Below are positions 13,295 through 20,497 of a stretch of 22,943 nucleotides of DNA, one piece after another. Made by a program: the position numbers and the translations under genes. How positions within the stretch are numbered: position 1 is the first letter of the stretch; every line of letters starts with the position of its first letter. The stretch is from positions 1 to 22,943 of IMG/VR virus record IMGVR_UViG_3300042345_000371; one strand, given 5' to 3'. Origin of the DNA: a virus. The notes below the pieces were generated by a model. It made no database searches. It was given only the letters and a program-made list of their open reading frames with translations, and had not been told where the DNA came from.

Positions 13295-15475
13295 TTAGAA
13301 TAAAGTTAATGTACTATTTTTTTCTGCAATACAATCTGAATGATTCTTAGCATTAATTTTAAAGTAAGATTCTTTTAATTCGATTGATATACTTTTACGA
13401 TTCATTTTTAAGGCACAAAAACCTTCGCTACCAATACCACCAAAAGGACTTAATACAGTTTCGCCCTCATTTGAGTATAAATGTAATATTCTTTCAATTG
13501 TATCTAACTGTAAAGGGCATATATGTTTTTCGTCATTTCCATCACGTCCTGAGCGATATTGTAAAGTTCTTGAATAATCGATATCATACCAAACTGGAGA
13601 AGCGTATTTTTGCCATAAATCAACTGGCAAATAATCGCTTTTACTTTGGTCTTTATCTTGGTGAGTAATTGGAATTAAATTTTCTCCTTCATTTCTAAAA
13701 AATAGAATGTAATCTGGGATACCTACTCTAGTCATTGAACTATCTTTTTTAATAGTTTTATGAAGTAAACCTAATGCCTTTGTACGTTGCATTTCAGTAA
13801 CAGGATTCTTCCAAATTGTAGCACGTGAATGATAAATGAATCCTTGTTCTTGAAACCATTGAGTTATCATACCGCTGAAATCTCTTAATCCAATATATCC
13901 CTCTTTACCTTTTTGAATTGGTAAATCCATACAATGAATAGCACATATACGACCAGGTTTAAGTGTTCTTTTTAATTCAGGTATTAAGAATTTAAAATGT
14001 TGCTCAAATTGTTTATAATCCGATACATTACCCATGTCCTCTTCTTTATCAGAATATACATATAATTCAGCAAATGGAGGGCTAAATACAACTATATCCG
14101 CACAGTTATCTGCTAGTTTTTTTGTTTCTTGTACACAATCACCATTTAATAAATGATAGTTTTCTGTTTTAATTTCTTTATTATTAATCATAACTTTTGA
14201 TTTATTTGCTTTGTAATCGTTTTCTGCTGAATATTTAGCCATTTCTTTAATCATTTCAAAATGTCTTTGTTGTTTTTCTAAAATAGTTGCACGTACATTT
14301 ATTTGTGATTCAGGAATTAAAATATGAACCGTTACTTTGTTTTTTTGACCAAATCGATAGCATCTTCTTACTGCTTGATAAAATGCTTCAAATTTGAAAT
14401 CGTATGACATAAAAATCATTTGATTACAGTTTTGATAATTCATACCAAATGAAGCTATTGAAGTCTTTGTAATTAATGTTTTAAATTCATTATTTGCAAA
14501 TCCATTTAAATATTTTGCTTTATATTCAGGTTTATCAGAACCTTGTACATTTATAGCGTTATCTAATTTTTTAACAATTAAATCTGTTTCTGAATTTTTC
14601 AATCCCCAAATTAACCATTGATTGTCATTTTGATTAACTAATTCAATTGTTTTTTCAATTCTTAAATCAAATGAACGATTTAAATCTTTATGTAAATCTG
14701 TAGCACTTACTGCAACATCACCGAATAAAGTATTTGTATTATTTTCAACTGGTATAATATGCTCTATAAATTCAATTTCAGGTAAATCATAACCATCATT
14801 ATTAAATCCTAGTGTTTTTGGATTATCGCAAGCCATTGACCATGTAGATACATATTTCCAAAATGGGTCTTTTGCGTGTTTTCTTAATCTCCATTTACTT
14901 GTTTCACCACCATCATGAACAAAGTACATAGCTAACATTTCAAGATAAGACATAGCACCTAAAAACTGGCTATGATTACCTAACTCCATATGATCATTTG
15001 GTGAAGGTGTAGCAGTACAAGCTAACTTATAAGGTGTTCCTTTAAAACTATCAATAATTAATTGGCTCGTTTTACCTGAATTATTTTTAAGAATTGAACT
15101 TTCATCTAATACTACTCCGATATACTTAGAAGTATCAATATTAGATAACTGGTCATAATTTAAAACTTCAATATTTAAGTTACTTATTCCAAACTTTGAA
15201 AACTCTTTTTTAGTTTGCTCAACAACTGCTAATGAAGTAAGTACTAATACATTTCCTTTTGTTTGTTTAACAACTTGTGATGCCCATTCTAATTGCATTA
15301 ATGTTTTACCCAAGCCACAATCAAAAAATAAAGCAAATCTACCTTTACTTAAAGCCGTTTTAACTGCATACTTTTGAAAATCAAATAAGTTTTCATTTAG
15401 TTCATTTTCATCAATATCAAATCCACTTGATATGAATGTTTTTTTCTTAGTTTCTAAAAATTCCTTGTATTGCAT
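13295..15475 (-). CDS. SNF2-type helicase fused to a DNA methyltransferase
   Basis: 726 residues, two enzymes in one chain. Residues ~30-415 are a SNF2/SF2 translocase: motif I DCGLGKT (52-58), motif II LDES (123-126), motif III TATPSPND (154-161) and motif VI QAVRRCYRFGQ (367-377). Residues ~435-726 are an amino-methyltransferase in the beta order: catalytic motif IV FSPPF (464-468) comes first and the AdoMet-binding motif I LSPFGGIGSEGF (675-686) near the C-terminus. S-P-P-F favours N4-cytosine or N6-adenine methylation. Known in other phages as helicase-methylase fusions, likely to protect phage DNA from restriction. No nuclease domain is seen, so not a complete restriction enzyme. Start ATG 15475 carries the shared ATAGAAAT start context. 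Confidence 0.92.
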   Translation of the reverse strand: MQYKEFLETKKKTFISSGFDIDENELNENLFDFQKYAVKTALSKGRFALFFDCGLGKTLMQLEWASQVVKQTKGNVLVLTSLAVVEQTKKEFSKFGISNLNIEVLNYDQLSNIDTSKYIGVVLDESSILKNNSGKTSQLIIDSFKGTPYKLACTATPSPNDHMELGNHSQFLGAMSYLEMLAMYFVHDGGETSKWRLRKHAKDPFWKYVSTWSMACDNPKTLGFNNDGYDLPEIEFIEHIIPVENNTNTLFGDVAVSATDLHKDLNRSFDLRIEKTIELVNQNDNQWLIWGLKNSETDLIVKKLDNAINVQGSDKPEYKAKYLNGFANNEFKTLITKTSIASFGMNYQNCNQMIFMSYDFKFEAFYQAVRRCYRFGQKNKVTVHILIPESQINVRATILEKQQRHFEMIKEMAKYSAENDYKANKSKVMINNKEIKTENYHLLNGDCVQETKKLADNCADIVVFSPPFAELYVYSDKEEDMGNVSDYKQFEQHFKFLIPELKRTLKPGRICAIHCMDLPIQKGKEGYIGLRDFSGMITQWFQEQGFIYHSRATIWKNPVTEMQRTKALGLLHKTIKKDSSMTRVGIPDYILFFRNEGENLIPITHQDKDQSKSDYLPVDLWQKYASPVWYDIDYSRTLQYRSGRDGNDEKHICPLQLDTIERILHLYSNEGETVLSPFGGIGSEGFCALKMNRKSISIELKESYFKINAKNHSDCIAEKNSTLTLF

Positions 15476-15490
15476 ATTTCTATTTTTTTG

Positions 15491-15523
15491 TAAATGTAAA
15501 TAAATAAATTAAATTAATTACAA
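15491..15523 (-). promoter_or_regulatory. Possible promoter for the helicase-methyltransferase gene
   Basis: TTG (15523-15521), 22-bp spacer, TACATTTA (15498-15491; last base differs from TAnnTTTG). The following bases, TTTACAAAAAAATAGAAAT, nearly equal those before the gene at 19018-19494, which also has a box ending in A. Confidence 0.4.
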
Positions 15524-15916
15524 ACTATTTTTAAGATTATTTACTTCACTTTTTAATTTTTCTAAGTATAGAATAAAATCCATTGCTTCTTGTTTTGCGT
15601 GTTCTATCCAATCTAATGTACTTAAATCTGTTCTATCTAATGTTGTGTTGTATTTCTTTATTCCAACCTCTGAACGTTGTTTAAATTGATTAATAACGTT
15701 TTCAACTATTGAATCTTTAATATAAGTTTCGCTTGTTTCTACTATTGAATTATCTGTAAAAATAAATTCATTTCTACTCCATGTTGTTCCGTAGTACCCA
15801 AGAGGATATAAAACATTATTACTTGTTTCAATTACAGTACCTCCAAATGTATCTTTATTTAATTTGGTTACTTTAACAGTAAAATGTACTGTTGAGTCTT
15901 TAAATTTTGCAATCAT
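15518..15916 (-). CDS. Protein with MazG-like C-terminal half
   Basis: 132 residues. The first half (VHFTVKVTKLNKDTFGGTVI) is beta-rich. The second half (about 85-132) has RSEVGIKKYNTTLDRTDLST then LDWIEHAKQEAMDFILYLEK. This is the helix order seen in small all-alpha NTP pyrophosphatase (MazG-like) phage proteins, where the E-x-x-D (EAMD here) helps bind metal. The function would be clearing NTPs or modifying the dNTP pool. Only part of the usual E-x-x-E...E-x-x-D motif set is evident, so enzymatic activity is uncertain. Stop and start overlap the upstream gene by 17 nt. Confidence 0.5.
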   Translation of the reverse strand: MIAKFKDSTVHFTVKVTKLNKDTFGGTVIETSNNVLYPLGYYGTTWSRNEFIFTDNSIVETSETYIKDSIVENVINQFKQRSEVGIKKYNTTLDRTDLSTLDWIEHAKQEAMDFILYLEKLKSEVNNLKNSL

Positions 15917-16193
15917 CTTCTGTTATTATTAAATTATCTATAAAAAATTGTTTTAGTAAAATATATATTTCGCTTTGTTGGTCAATAGCTTCGACACTTG
16001 CTGAACCTATTAAAACATTATCGGTGTTTCTGAATTTCTTCATTAATGTCCTTGCATTGTTTACCATATGTTTGTCAAATATATCACGTCTTATCGTTGT
16101 ATTGTCGATTAAGTCTTCAAGTACATCGCTTATAAAAGGTAACAGTATTGAAGTAGCCACCAACTTCTGATTGATTGTTAAATTCTTTTGCAT
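15900..16193 (-). CDS. Uncharacterised protein, helical
   Basis: 97 residues, MQKNLTINQKLVATSILLPF at the start. The N-terminal stretch VATSILLPFISDVLEDLIDN is hydrophobic and amphipathic but interrupted by charged residues, so probably not a membrane helix. The rest is helical and mixed-charge. Its first 77 nt lie inside the end of the upstream gene in another frame, an unusually long overlap for this phage. The next Met (43 residues in) would remove the most natural-looking segment, so I keep ATG 16193. No family known. Confidence 0.6.
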   Translation of the reverse strand: MQKNLTINQKLVATSILLPFISDVLEDLIDNTTIRRDIFDKHMVNNARTLMKKFRNTDNVLIGSASVEAIDQQSEIYILLKQFFIDNLIITEDDCKI

Positions 16194-16425
16194 ATTTTAA
16201 TTTATAATATTGTTTAACTTCTTCTTTGTTTTCAAACTTGATTACTTCAAATTTGTTTATTTCGTAGTTGAATTTTACCGTAGATAAATCGTTTAATGTC
16301 CTTTCAATTTCACATTCAATACAGACTTTACAAGTACCTTTATCAGTTGGTAGTTGATACTTTCTATTATCAACATTAAATTTATCTAAGGCTAGTAATT
16401 CTTTACAGTTAAAGCATTTCTTCAT
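16117..16425 (-). CDS. Small Cys-rich (zinc-finger-like) protein
   Basis: 102 residues. N-terminal KKCFNCKELLALDKFNVDNR followed by CKVCIEC: C4-x2-C7 and C32-x2-C35 (plus C38) match a treble-clef-type zinc site common in small phage proteins (K-C-x-x-C-K-x-x-L-x-x-x-x-F). The rest is lysine-rich and helical. The last ~25 codons (EFNNQSEVGGYFNTVTFYKR...) overlap the start of the next gene in a different frame and look less conserved, so a shorter functional protein is possible. Probably nucleic-acid binding; not shown. Confidence 0.6.
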   Translation of the reverse strand: MKKCFNCKELLALDKFNVDNRKYQLPTDKGTCKVCIECEIERTLNDLSTVKFNYEINKFEVIKFENKEEVKQYYKLKYAKEFNNQSEVGGYFNTVTFYKRCT

Positions 16426-16793
16426 TCGTTAATTTTTAAATCAATACTTGTTATTGAGTAGAATAAATTTTGAAATTGATGCACAAAGTAAATATTATAT
16501 AAATTTTCACCAAAAAGTTTACAAACTATTCTATCATTATTTACATAAAATTCAATATTACTTCCATTTTTATAAAAACATTGTTGCTTAAAATAACCAA
16601 ATCTTTTTATAATTTCTTCATTTAATGGAATAGGTTTAATTCTTATATCATTTATTTTATAACAACCATGACATTCTTCGTTTTCTGTTTTTTTTAGTCT
16701 TATAGTATTATCATAATGAATAGACGATATAAATTGAATCTCATCATCAAATAATAAATAATTACCGATTCTAAATTGTGTGTTTTTAATCAT
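16422..16793 (-). CDS. Conserved uncharacterised phage protein (RIGNYL...VHQFQNL type)
   Basis: 123 residues. Begins MIKNTQFRIGNYLLFDDEIQ, has PIPLNEEIIKRFGYFKQ (about 55-71) and ends with YNIYFVHQFQNLFYSITSID. This set (R-I-G-N-Y near the N-terminus, P-I-P-L-x-E-E-x-L/I-x-x-x-G-F in the middle, V-H-Q-x-Q-N-L-Y/F near the C-terminus) is one I recognise as extremely common in Bacteroidota phages and prophages, with no assigned function. Small soluble mixed-fold protein. It overlaps upstream and downstream genes by 8 and 4 nt. Confidence 0.75.
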   Translation of the reverse strand: MIKNTQFRIGNYLLFDDEIQFISSIHYDNTIRLKKTENEECHGCYKINDIRIKPIPLNEEIIKRFGYFKQQCFYKNGSNIEFYVNNDRIVCKLFGENLYNIYFVHQFQNLFYSITSIDLKINE

Positions 16794-16923
16794 TTTCTTC
16801 GTTATTTACGTACCAACCACAACACTTTTTACTTACTGCAAATGCTTTAAAATCCTTTCTAAAAAACCTTTGCTTTCTTATCATGGCTCTTGACCATTCT
16901 TTAATTATTATTCTTTTTCTCAT
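16786..16923 (-). CDS. Tiny basic protein, 45 aa, unknown
   Basis: 45 residues from ATG 16923: MRKRIIIKEWSRAMIRKQRF then FRKDFKAFAVSKKCCGWYVN and NEEND. Highly basic with a C-C-G-W-Y segment. It overlaps the upstream gene's 3' end by 23 nt and the downstream start by 8 nt, filling what would otherwise be a 107-nt gap in a densely packed operon. No known family; RNA/DNA binding possible from charge. Confidence 0.5.
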   Translation of the reverse strand: MRKRIIIKEWSRAMIRKQRFFRKDFKAFAVSKKCCGWYVNNEEND

Positions 16924-17146
16924 TTTTATTTAAATAATTGAAAAACCTTTCTTCTTTTTCTAAATCCTCAATCGTATCAGAAATATTAACTTTTGGATTA
17001 ATAAAACTATCGTTTCTTCTTAAATAATCATCTTCTAAATGATCTAATTCTCTACGGTGTTCTAGTCCAGCTATAACAACCCAAACACAAATTATTAATA
17101 ATCCGAATAATGCAGTTAATAACGCTGCTATGTACATTACTTTCAT
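16901..17146 (-). CDS. Small single-pass membrane protein
   Basis: 81 residues. Residues ~4-28 (MYIAALLTALFGLLIICVWV and VIAGL) form one clear transmembrane helix after a very short N-terminus, followed by a charged, acidic, helical tail (RRELDHLEDDYLRRNDSF, later LEKEERFFNYLNKNEKKN). Expected orientation N-out or anchored with a cytoplasmic tail. It is in the early operon, far from the lysis genes, so it is more likely a host-membrane or exclusion factor than a holin. It overlaps the upstream gene by 4 nt. Confidence 0.65.
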   Translation of the reverse strand: MKVMYIAALLTALFGLLIICVWVVIAGLEHRRELDHLEDDYLRRNDSFINPKVNISDTIEDLEKEERFFNYLNKNEKKNNN

Positions 17147-17376
17147 TTTATTTCGTTTAAATATTTATCAATCTTTTTTAAATTCAATTCTGTAAAGTTT
17201 ACACGATAATTTAACCATAAACTTAAACTTGTTTTGCACATACCTAAATCAATTAATTCTTTATGTACAATTGATTTACCTTGCTCTCCATTCTTATAAT
17301 AACTAGAAATAATATTAAATACTTCTTCACGTTTTAAATCGTTTCTTTGCTTTAATTCTTCGCTTATTCTACCCAT
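17143..17376 (-). CDS. Possible small helix-turn-helix DNA-binding protein
   Basis: 77 residues. Segments ELIDLGMCKTSLSLWLNYRV then NFTELNLKKIDKYLN suggest a Cro/XRE-like helix-turn-helix in which S-L-S-L-W-L-N is the recognition helix, followed by the helix ending the domain. The N-terminal helix (SEELKQRNDLKREEVFNIIS) is long and charged. If correct it could be the early regulator of this operon. The fit to the XRE pattern is partial. It overlaps both neighbours by 1-4 nt. Confidence 0.5.
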   Translation of the reverse strand: MGRISEELKQRNDLKREEVFNIISSYYKNGEQGKSIVHKELIDLGMCKTSLSLWLNYRVNFTELNLKKIDKYLNEIK

Positions 17377-17597
17377 TACTTAAATTTTTTGTTGTAATAA
17401 TCTTCGCCACTAAACCAATATTCATAATTAGTTACTCCTGATGATTTTTTTAACTTATCTCCATGAGCTTCAATAATCTGTTGTTTTTCTTGTTCTAGTT
17501 TATAGTTCAATAGTTCTATTATTTGCTCTCTAGTGAATGTTGACTGCATCCTATCAATTTCAAATGAATGTATCAACTGTTGTATTGTTGTTCTCAT
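17376..17597 (-). CDS. Conserved uncharacterised small protein
   Basis: 73 residues. The segment LNYKLEQEKQQIIEAHGDKL with the ending YWFSGEDYYNKKFK matches a short protein I know from many Bacteroidota phages (E-K-E-Q-I-I-x-A-H/Y ... E-x-Y-Y-N-x-x-F), of unknown function. Helical, charged. Its ATG overlaps the stop of the preceding 50-residue gene (ATGA). Confidence 0.65.
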   Translation of the reverse strand: MRTTIQQLIHSFEIDRMQSTFTREQIIELLNYKLEQEKQQIIEAHGDKLKKSSGVTNYEYWFSGEDYYNKKFK

Positions 17598-17746
17598 TTA
17601 CCGTATTTTATTTTGTTGTTTAAATTGTGAATGTAGTTTATCCAATCGTTAAATGTGTTTAAAGGATTGTTTGGAACTACTGTATTTTGAATGTTTTTCT
17701 TTTTTGGATTGTATGTGTTTAAATCCCATGTTATATTTGTTTTCAT
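17594..17746 (-). CDS. Tiny Asn-rich protein, 50 aa, unknown
   Basis: 50 residues from ATG 17746: MKTNITWDLNTYNPKKKNIQ then NTVVPNNPLNTFNDWINYIH and NLNNKIKYGK. Very Asn/Lys/Thr-rich. It starts one base after the upstream stop (TAAGATG) and ends in ATGA overlap with the next gene. The fit between neighbours is the main support. No family recognised. Confidence 0.5.
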   Translation of the reverse strand: MKTNITWDLNTYNPKKKNIQNTVVPNNPLNTFNDWINYIHNLNNKIKYGK

Positions 17747-17747
17747 C

Positions 17748-18107
17748 TTAAAATGCTTTAGTTGTAAATATTGCTCTTAACTCTGTGTTTATTTCGTCTA
17801 CTGTTTCCTTAAATACTTTGTCGTTATATTCTAAATAATTATCTACTGTTTTAATTCCATGCAGCACAGTTGCGTGGTCTTTTTTACCACATATTAAACC
17901 AATTCTTTTAAGGTTTAGATTAGTGTTATTTCGTAGATACCACATTAACAATTGCCTTTTAAAAACTAAATCTCTATTTCTACTAACTAAACTAATTTTA
18001 TGCTTTTGAATAATTGTTTTAACTCTAAAGATATGCTCCGTTTTTTTAAGTTCAGAACCGCATATTCTCATTATACGGTACTGATATGGTAATTCAAATT
18101 TATACAT
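17748..18107 (-). CDS. Stand-alone DnaA domain IV-like DNA-binding protein
   Basis: 119 residues with no AAA+ ATPase. The C-terminal region VSRNRDLVFKRQLLMWYLRN (41-60) then LNLKRIGLICGKKDHATVLH (64-83) follows DnaA domain IV: the basic recognition helix start, the R-Q-x-x-M-x-L helix, and the signature G-x-x-D-H-x-T/A-V-L-H. In DnaA this domain reads DnaA boxes. A phage copy without the motor could bind host or phage DnaA-box-like sites to regulate replication or to compete with host DnaA. The N-terminal 35 residues are not recognised. It overlaps the upstream gene by 8 nt. Identification of the domain is secure; role is inference. Confidence 0.82.
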   Translation of the reverse strand: MYKFELPYQYRIMRICGSELKKTEHIFRVKTIIQKHKISLVSRNRDLVFKRQLLMWYLRNNTNLNLKRIGLICGKKDHATVLHGIKTVDNYLEYNDKVFKETVDEINTELRAIFTTKAF

Positions 18108-18501
18108 TGTAAGTAAGATTATAATTAATAGATTCTACTTCTTTTTCAAATTGGTTAATGAACTCTTTTGATAGGCTCATTTCATCAATTGACTTTCCAC
18201 CTAATGAAATATTAGTTAATGATTTCAAATAACCTAAACCATCTTCATCATGAGAACCACCACCAAACTCATGACTATCTGTATCGATATCATAATTAAA
18301 TTCAATGTTGTTATCAGTATTTGAATAAATGATTAGTTTATCATCTTCTAATAACAATTCGAACTCATCTTGTTCATCTAAAATACTTTCTTCAATATGG
18401 TAAAGTAAACCAGTTTTAACACCGTTTAAATTAGCTAAATCTTCATTAACATAGCTTCTAAAATACTTTCCGTTTACGAATAATAAATAAATTGTTTGCA
18501 T
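18100..18501 (-). CDS. Uncharacterised acidic early protein
   Basis: 133 residues, very acidic (LDEQDEFELLLEDDKLIIYS, then DTDSHEFGGGSHDEDGLG). Residues 1-70 look beta-rich. The C-terminus is helical (DEMSLSKEFINQFEKEVESI). It is the first gene after a TTTG-23-TATATTTG promoter, with the shared start context ACAAATAGAAATTATG, so it is probably expressed early and strongly. Acidic early proteins can mimic DNA or bind host enzymes, but there is no specific evidence here. It overlaps the DnaA-like gene by 8 nt. Confidence 0.7.
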   Translation of the reverse strand: MQTIYLLFVNGKYFRSYVNEDLANLNGVKTGLLYHIEESILDEQDEFELLLEDDKLIIYSNTDNNIEFNYDIDTDSHEFGGGSHDEDGLGYLKSLTNISLGGKSIDEMSLSKEFINQFEKEVESINYNLTYNV

Positions 18502-18533
18502 AATTTCTATTTGTTTAATTGTTAACTCTGAAG

Positions 18534-18568
18534 CAAATATACATATTCTTTTTTAATTATTAATCAAA
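18534..18568 (-). promoter_or_regulatory. Bacteroidota-type promoter (TTTG-23-TATATTTG)
   Basis: TTTG (18568-18565), a 23-bp AT-rich spacer, then TATATTTG (18541-18534), 33 nt before ATG 18501. It lies between the SSB terminator (18604-18628) and the next gene. It drives the early operon from 18501 onward. Confidence 0.65.
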
Positions 18569-18603
18569 TTTAATAATAAATATTTAAGTTTATTTCATAA
18601 AAA

Positions 18604-18628
18604 AACCTAACTCATTACAAGCTAGGTT
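18604..18628 (-). terminator. Hairpin terminator after the SSB-like gene
   Basis: Stem 18604-18611 with 18621-18628 (7 pairs plus a G-U) and a 9-nt loop, followed by seven T on the minus strand. It lies 24 nt after the stop at 18652. Confidence 0.7.
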
Positions 18629-18651
18629 CTTAAAAGTTAAATTATTTTAGA

Positions 18652-18939
18652 TCAAAAAGGTAAACTATCGTCTTTTTTAGGTTCATTCGCTACATTTTCA
18701 ACTTCCTTTTCAGCTACAACGATACCATTATTTACATAAACGACTTTCCCATTAGCGATATACTGTTTTGGTTCTTTAGCTTCACGTTGTTCTTTACTTT
18801 GGCTATATGCCATTGAAACGTTGTTTCCGTACTTTGTTTCGTCATTGATAAATACTTGTGTGTTTAAATATTTACCGTCTACTAATTTAGACTTATCCAC
18901 CTTTGATAAATCAATACTTAAATTTAAAATCGCACTCAT
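18652..18939 (-). CDS. Single-stranded-DNA-binding-like protein
   Basis: 95 residues. A short beta-rich core (ILNLSIDLSKVDKSKLVDGK then NTQVFINDETKYGNNVSMAY) is followed by a flexible linker and ends in the acidic tip K-K-D-D-S-L-P-F. This tip matches the D-D-x-I/L-P-F ending by which SSBs recruit replication and repair proteins. It is shorter than a classical SSB (~140-180 aa) but similar to the small SSB-like proteins of Bacteroidota phages. It sits in the ERF recombination operon and would coat ssDNA for annealing. It is the last gene before a terminator. The OB fold itself is not proven. Confidence 0.65.
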   Translation of the reverse strand: MSAILNLSIDLSKVDKSKLVDGKYLNTQVFINDETKYGNNVSMAYSQSKEQREAKEPKQYIANGKVVYVNNGIVVAEKEVENVANEPKKDDSLPF

Positions 18940-19017
18940 GTTATTTTATTTATTATTATTTAAAAAATGTGTTCTATTGAAATCTGGAAGTTTTTGCACC
19001 TATACCTATTAATTTAC

Positions 19018-19494
19018 TTACTTGTTTTTAACTGCTAATGAACTTTTACTAAACGTTACTATCGGAGTTTGCAACACCTCTCCCGTTTGTTCATTAAGCG
19101 AACTAATACCGTTTTTATTATTCTCGTAAACTGATTTATATTTATTCTCAATTTGAACAAGGTTTTCTTTTGCGACTTTCCACTCATCAATATTTTTAAA
19201 ATCGAATTGTTTTCTACCCTCAACACGTGTGAATTGATAAGAGCCTATTTTAAACGTTTTGTCGTACTTTTCTGATTCATTGTAAGCTAATGTATCAATT
19301 TGCTTTTTCGCATCGTTAAAACGCTTCTCTAGTTCTTTAAATACTGCGAACGCTTCTAGGCTTGAAGTAAATCCTAAATCAACGTTTCTTATAACTAAAT
19401 CAATTTGATTTTGAATAACGTTAATTGAATCTGTGGTTAAACTAACACCGTTGTAGTTTTCTTCCATGTACATTTGTTCTTCTCTATTTTGCAT
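19018..19494 (-). CDS. Conserved coiled-coil protein of the recombination module
   Basis: 158 residues. The middle is helical (VFKELEKRFNDAKKQIDTLA), followed by YQFTRVEGRKQFDFKNIDEW and a second helix (AKENLVQIENKYKSVYENNK). The combination of a coiled coil with a short F-x-I-x-x-R-E/V-G-x-K-x-Y/F-x-F-K-x-I-x-x-W beta part recurs in Bacteroidota phages next to ERF and SSB genes. No function is established. Roles in end processing or host nuclease inhibition are guesses. ATG 19494 has the start context AATAGAAATCATG, 18 nt from a degenerate promoter box. Confidence 0.7.
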   Translation of the reverse strand: MQNREEQMYMEENYNGVSLTTDSINVIQNQIDLVIRNVDLGFTSSLEAFAVFKELEKRFNDAKKQIDTLAYNESEKYDKTFKIGSYQFTRVEGRKQFDFKNIDEWKVAKENLVQIENKYKSVYENNKNGISSLNEQTGEVLQTPIVTFSKSSLAVKNK

Positions 19495-19511
19495 GATTTC
19501 TATTTTTTTTG

Positions 19512-19519
19512 TAAATATA
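19512..19519 (-). promoter_or_regulatory. Degenerate promoter box TATATTTA
   Basis: Matches TAnnTTTG except the last base, 17 nt before ATG 19494. No TTG -33 is visible. The downstream leader is nearly identical to that before ATG 15475. Confidence 0.3.
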
Positions 19520-19577
19520 TTAATTTTTGTTGTATTTGCGTAATTAATGTTCGGTTAGCAGCTAGTTATAACCAATG

Positions 19578-19778
19578 CTACGTTATCGGTTCTTCAAGAA
19601 GTTTATCAGCCATAAGGTCAATATACTTTGTTATTTTTAATTCTGTTAAATGACTATAAGGTAAAACAACTATTTCTTCTTTTTCTTCATAGTTCATTTT
19701 TATTTTAAAACCATTTATTTCTTTACTAAATAATATTTCAATATTCAGTAATATCAAGCTTTCAATTCTATCAAACAT
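19578..19778 (-). CDS. Uncharacterised small protein (cassette gene)
   Basis: 66 residues, MFDRIESLILLNIEILFSKE at the start, acidic with a beta middle (YEEKEEIVVLPYSHL) and a helical end (KYIDLMADKLLEEPIT). The last codons and stop lie in ATAACGTAG, the same heptamer seen at the 3' ends of the ASCH and ERF genes. It begins 3 nt after the methyltransferase stop. No family recognised. Confidence 0.6.
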   Translation of the reverse strand: MFDRIESLILLNIEILFSKEINGFKIKMNYEEKEEIVVLPYSHLTELKITKYIDLMADKLLEEPIT

Positions 19779-19781
19779 ATT

Positions 19782-20453
19782 TTAATTTTTTAAAGTTTGT
19801 AATAAATATTCTCCCCATTGTTTTGCCATTGCTTCCGCTATTCCTGGAAATGTTTTACTTCTCATATTTGAGTTTTTATCTTTTCCATATCCAATATGTG
19901 TTTTTGTCAACCCTGATGCTGAAAAAACTGGTTCAACTATGTTTGTATGTTTTAATTTAGGTAGGTTTTTTAACCATAAACAAGTTGTTTTTCTTTCAGT
20001 ATCTCCAAATTGATAAGGTTGAATTATTTGGTCTGGTTTACGCCATTTTGAACTCATAATTCCGACAGGGTTTTCTATTGAAATACTTGGTATTGGTGCG
20101 TTTGCAAAACTCATAAATAAATCAATTCCTTCTTGTTGTCTGCCATCTGCAATTTTTTCTTTAAACCATCTCGCTCCAGATACTGCTAAATGTGTGCAGG
20201 GTGTAAAACAAATCATTGCGTGATATTTTCCGCTATGCGCTTCTTTTACTGCATCGCCTTGAATGTGCCATTCTGGGTGTCCGCCACTACAAGGCATTAA
20301 ATCACAACTAAAAGCATTAAAACCTAATTTGCGTAATTCAATAGTTACTGCCTGGCTTTCTTCACAAGCAACTAAAATATTAATATCCGCACTGGTTATA
20401 ACACTCGTTTTGTGCAATGGCGGAGTTTGGTCTAAATTTAATGTTTCTTGCAT
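19782..20453 (-). CDS. Cytosine-C5 DNA methyltransferase-like protein
   Basis: 223 residues, short for a C5 methyltransferase (usually >300). Residues 26-50 (ILVACEESQAVTIELRKLGF, then SCDL) form an AdoMet-pocket-like strand and acidic end. The catalytic motif appears as F-T-P-C-T-H-L with Pro85-Cys86. Residues 125-130 (SIENPVG) carry the E-N-P of motif VI. A C-terminal GYGKDKNSNMRSKTFPGIAE lies before the last helix. The missing target-recognition region suggests a minimal enzyme or a relative with a different target. It would modify phage DNA against restriction, acting beside the helicase-methyltransferase. The first ~24 residues may be a non-conserved extension. It lies between attC-like site 20498-20529 and the site at 19580. 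Confidence 0.7.
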   Translation of the reverse strand: MQETLNLDQTPPLHKTSVITSADINILVACEESQAVTIELRKLGFNAFSCDLMPCSGGHPEWHIQGDAVKEAHSGKYHAMICFTPCTHLAVSGARWFKEKIADGRQQEGIDLFMSFANAPIPSISIENPVGIMSSKWRKPDQIIQPYQFGDTERKTTCLWLKNLPKLKHTNIVEPVFSASGLTKTHIGYGKDKNSNMRSKTFPGIAEAMAKQWGEYLLQTLKN

Positions 20454-20497
20454 TTTTGTATGTTTAGTAATTAATCGGAAAGTCAGTCTTTTTTAAA

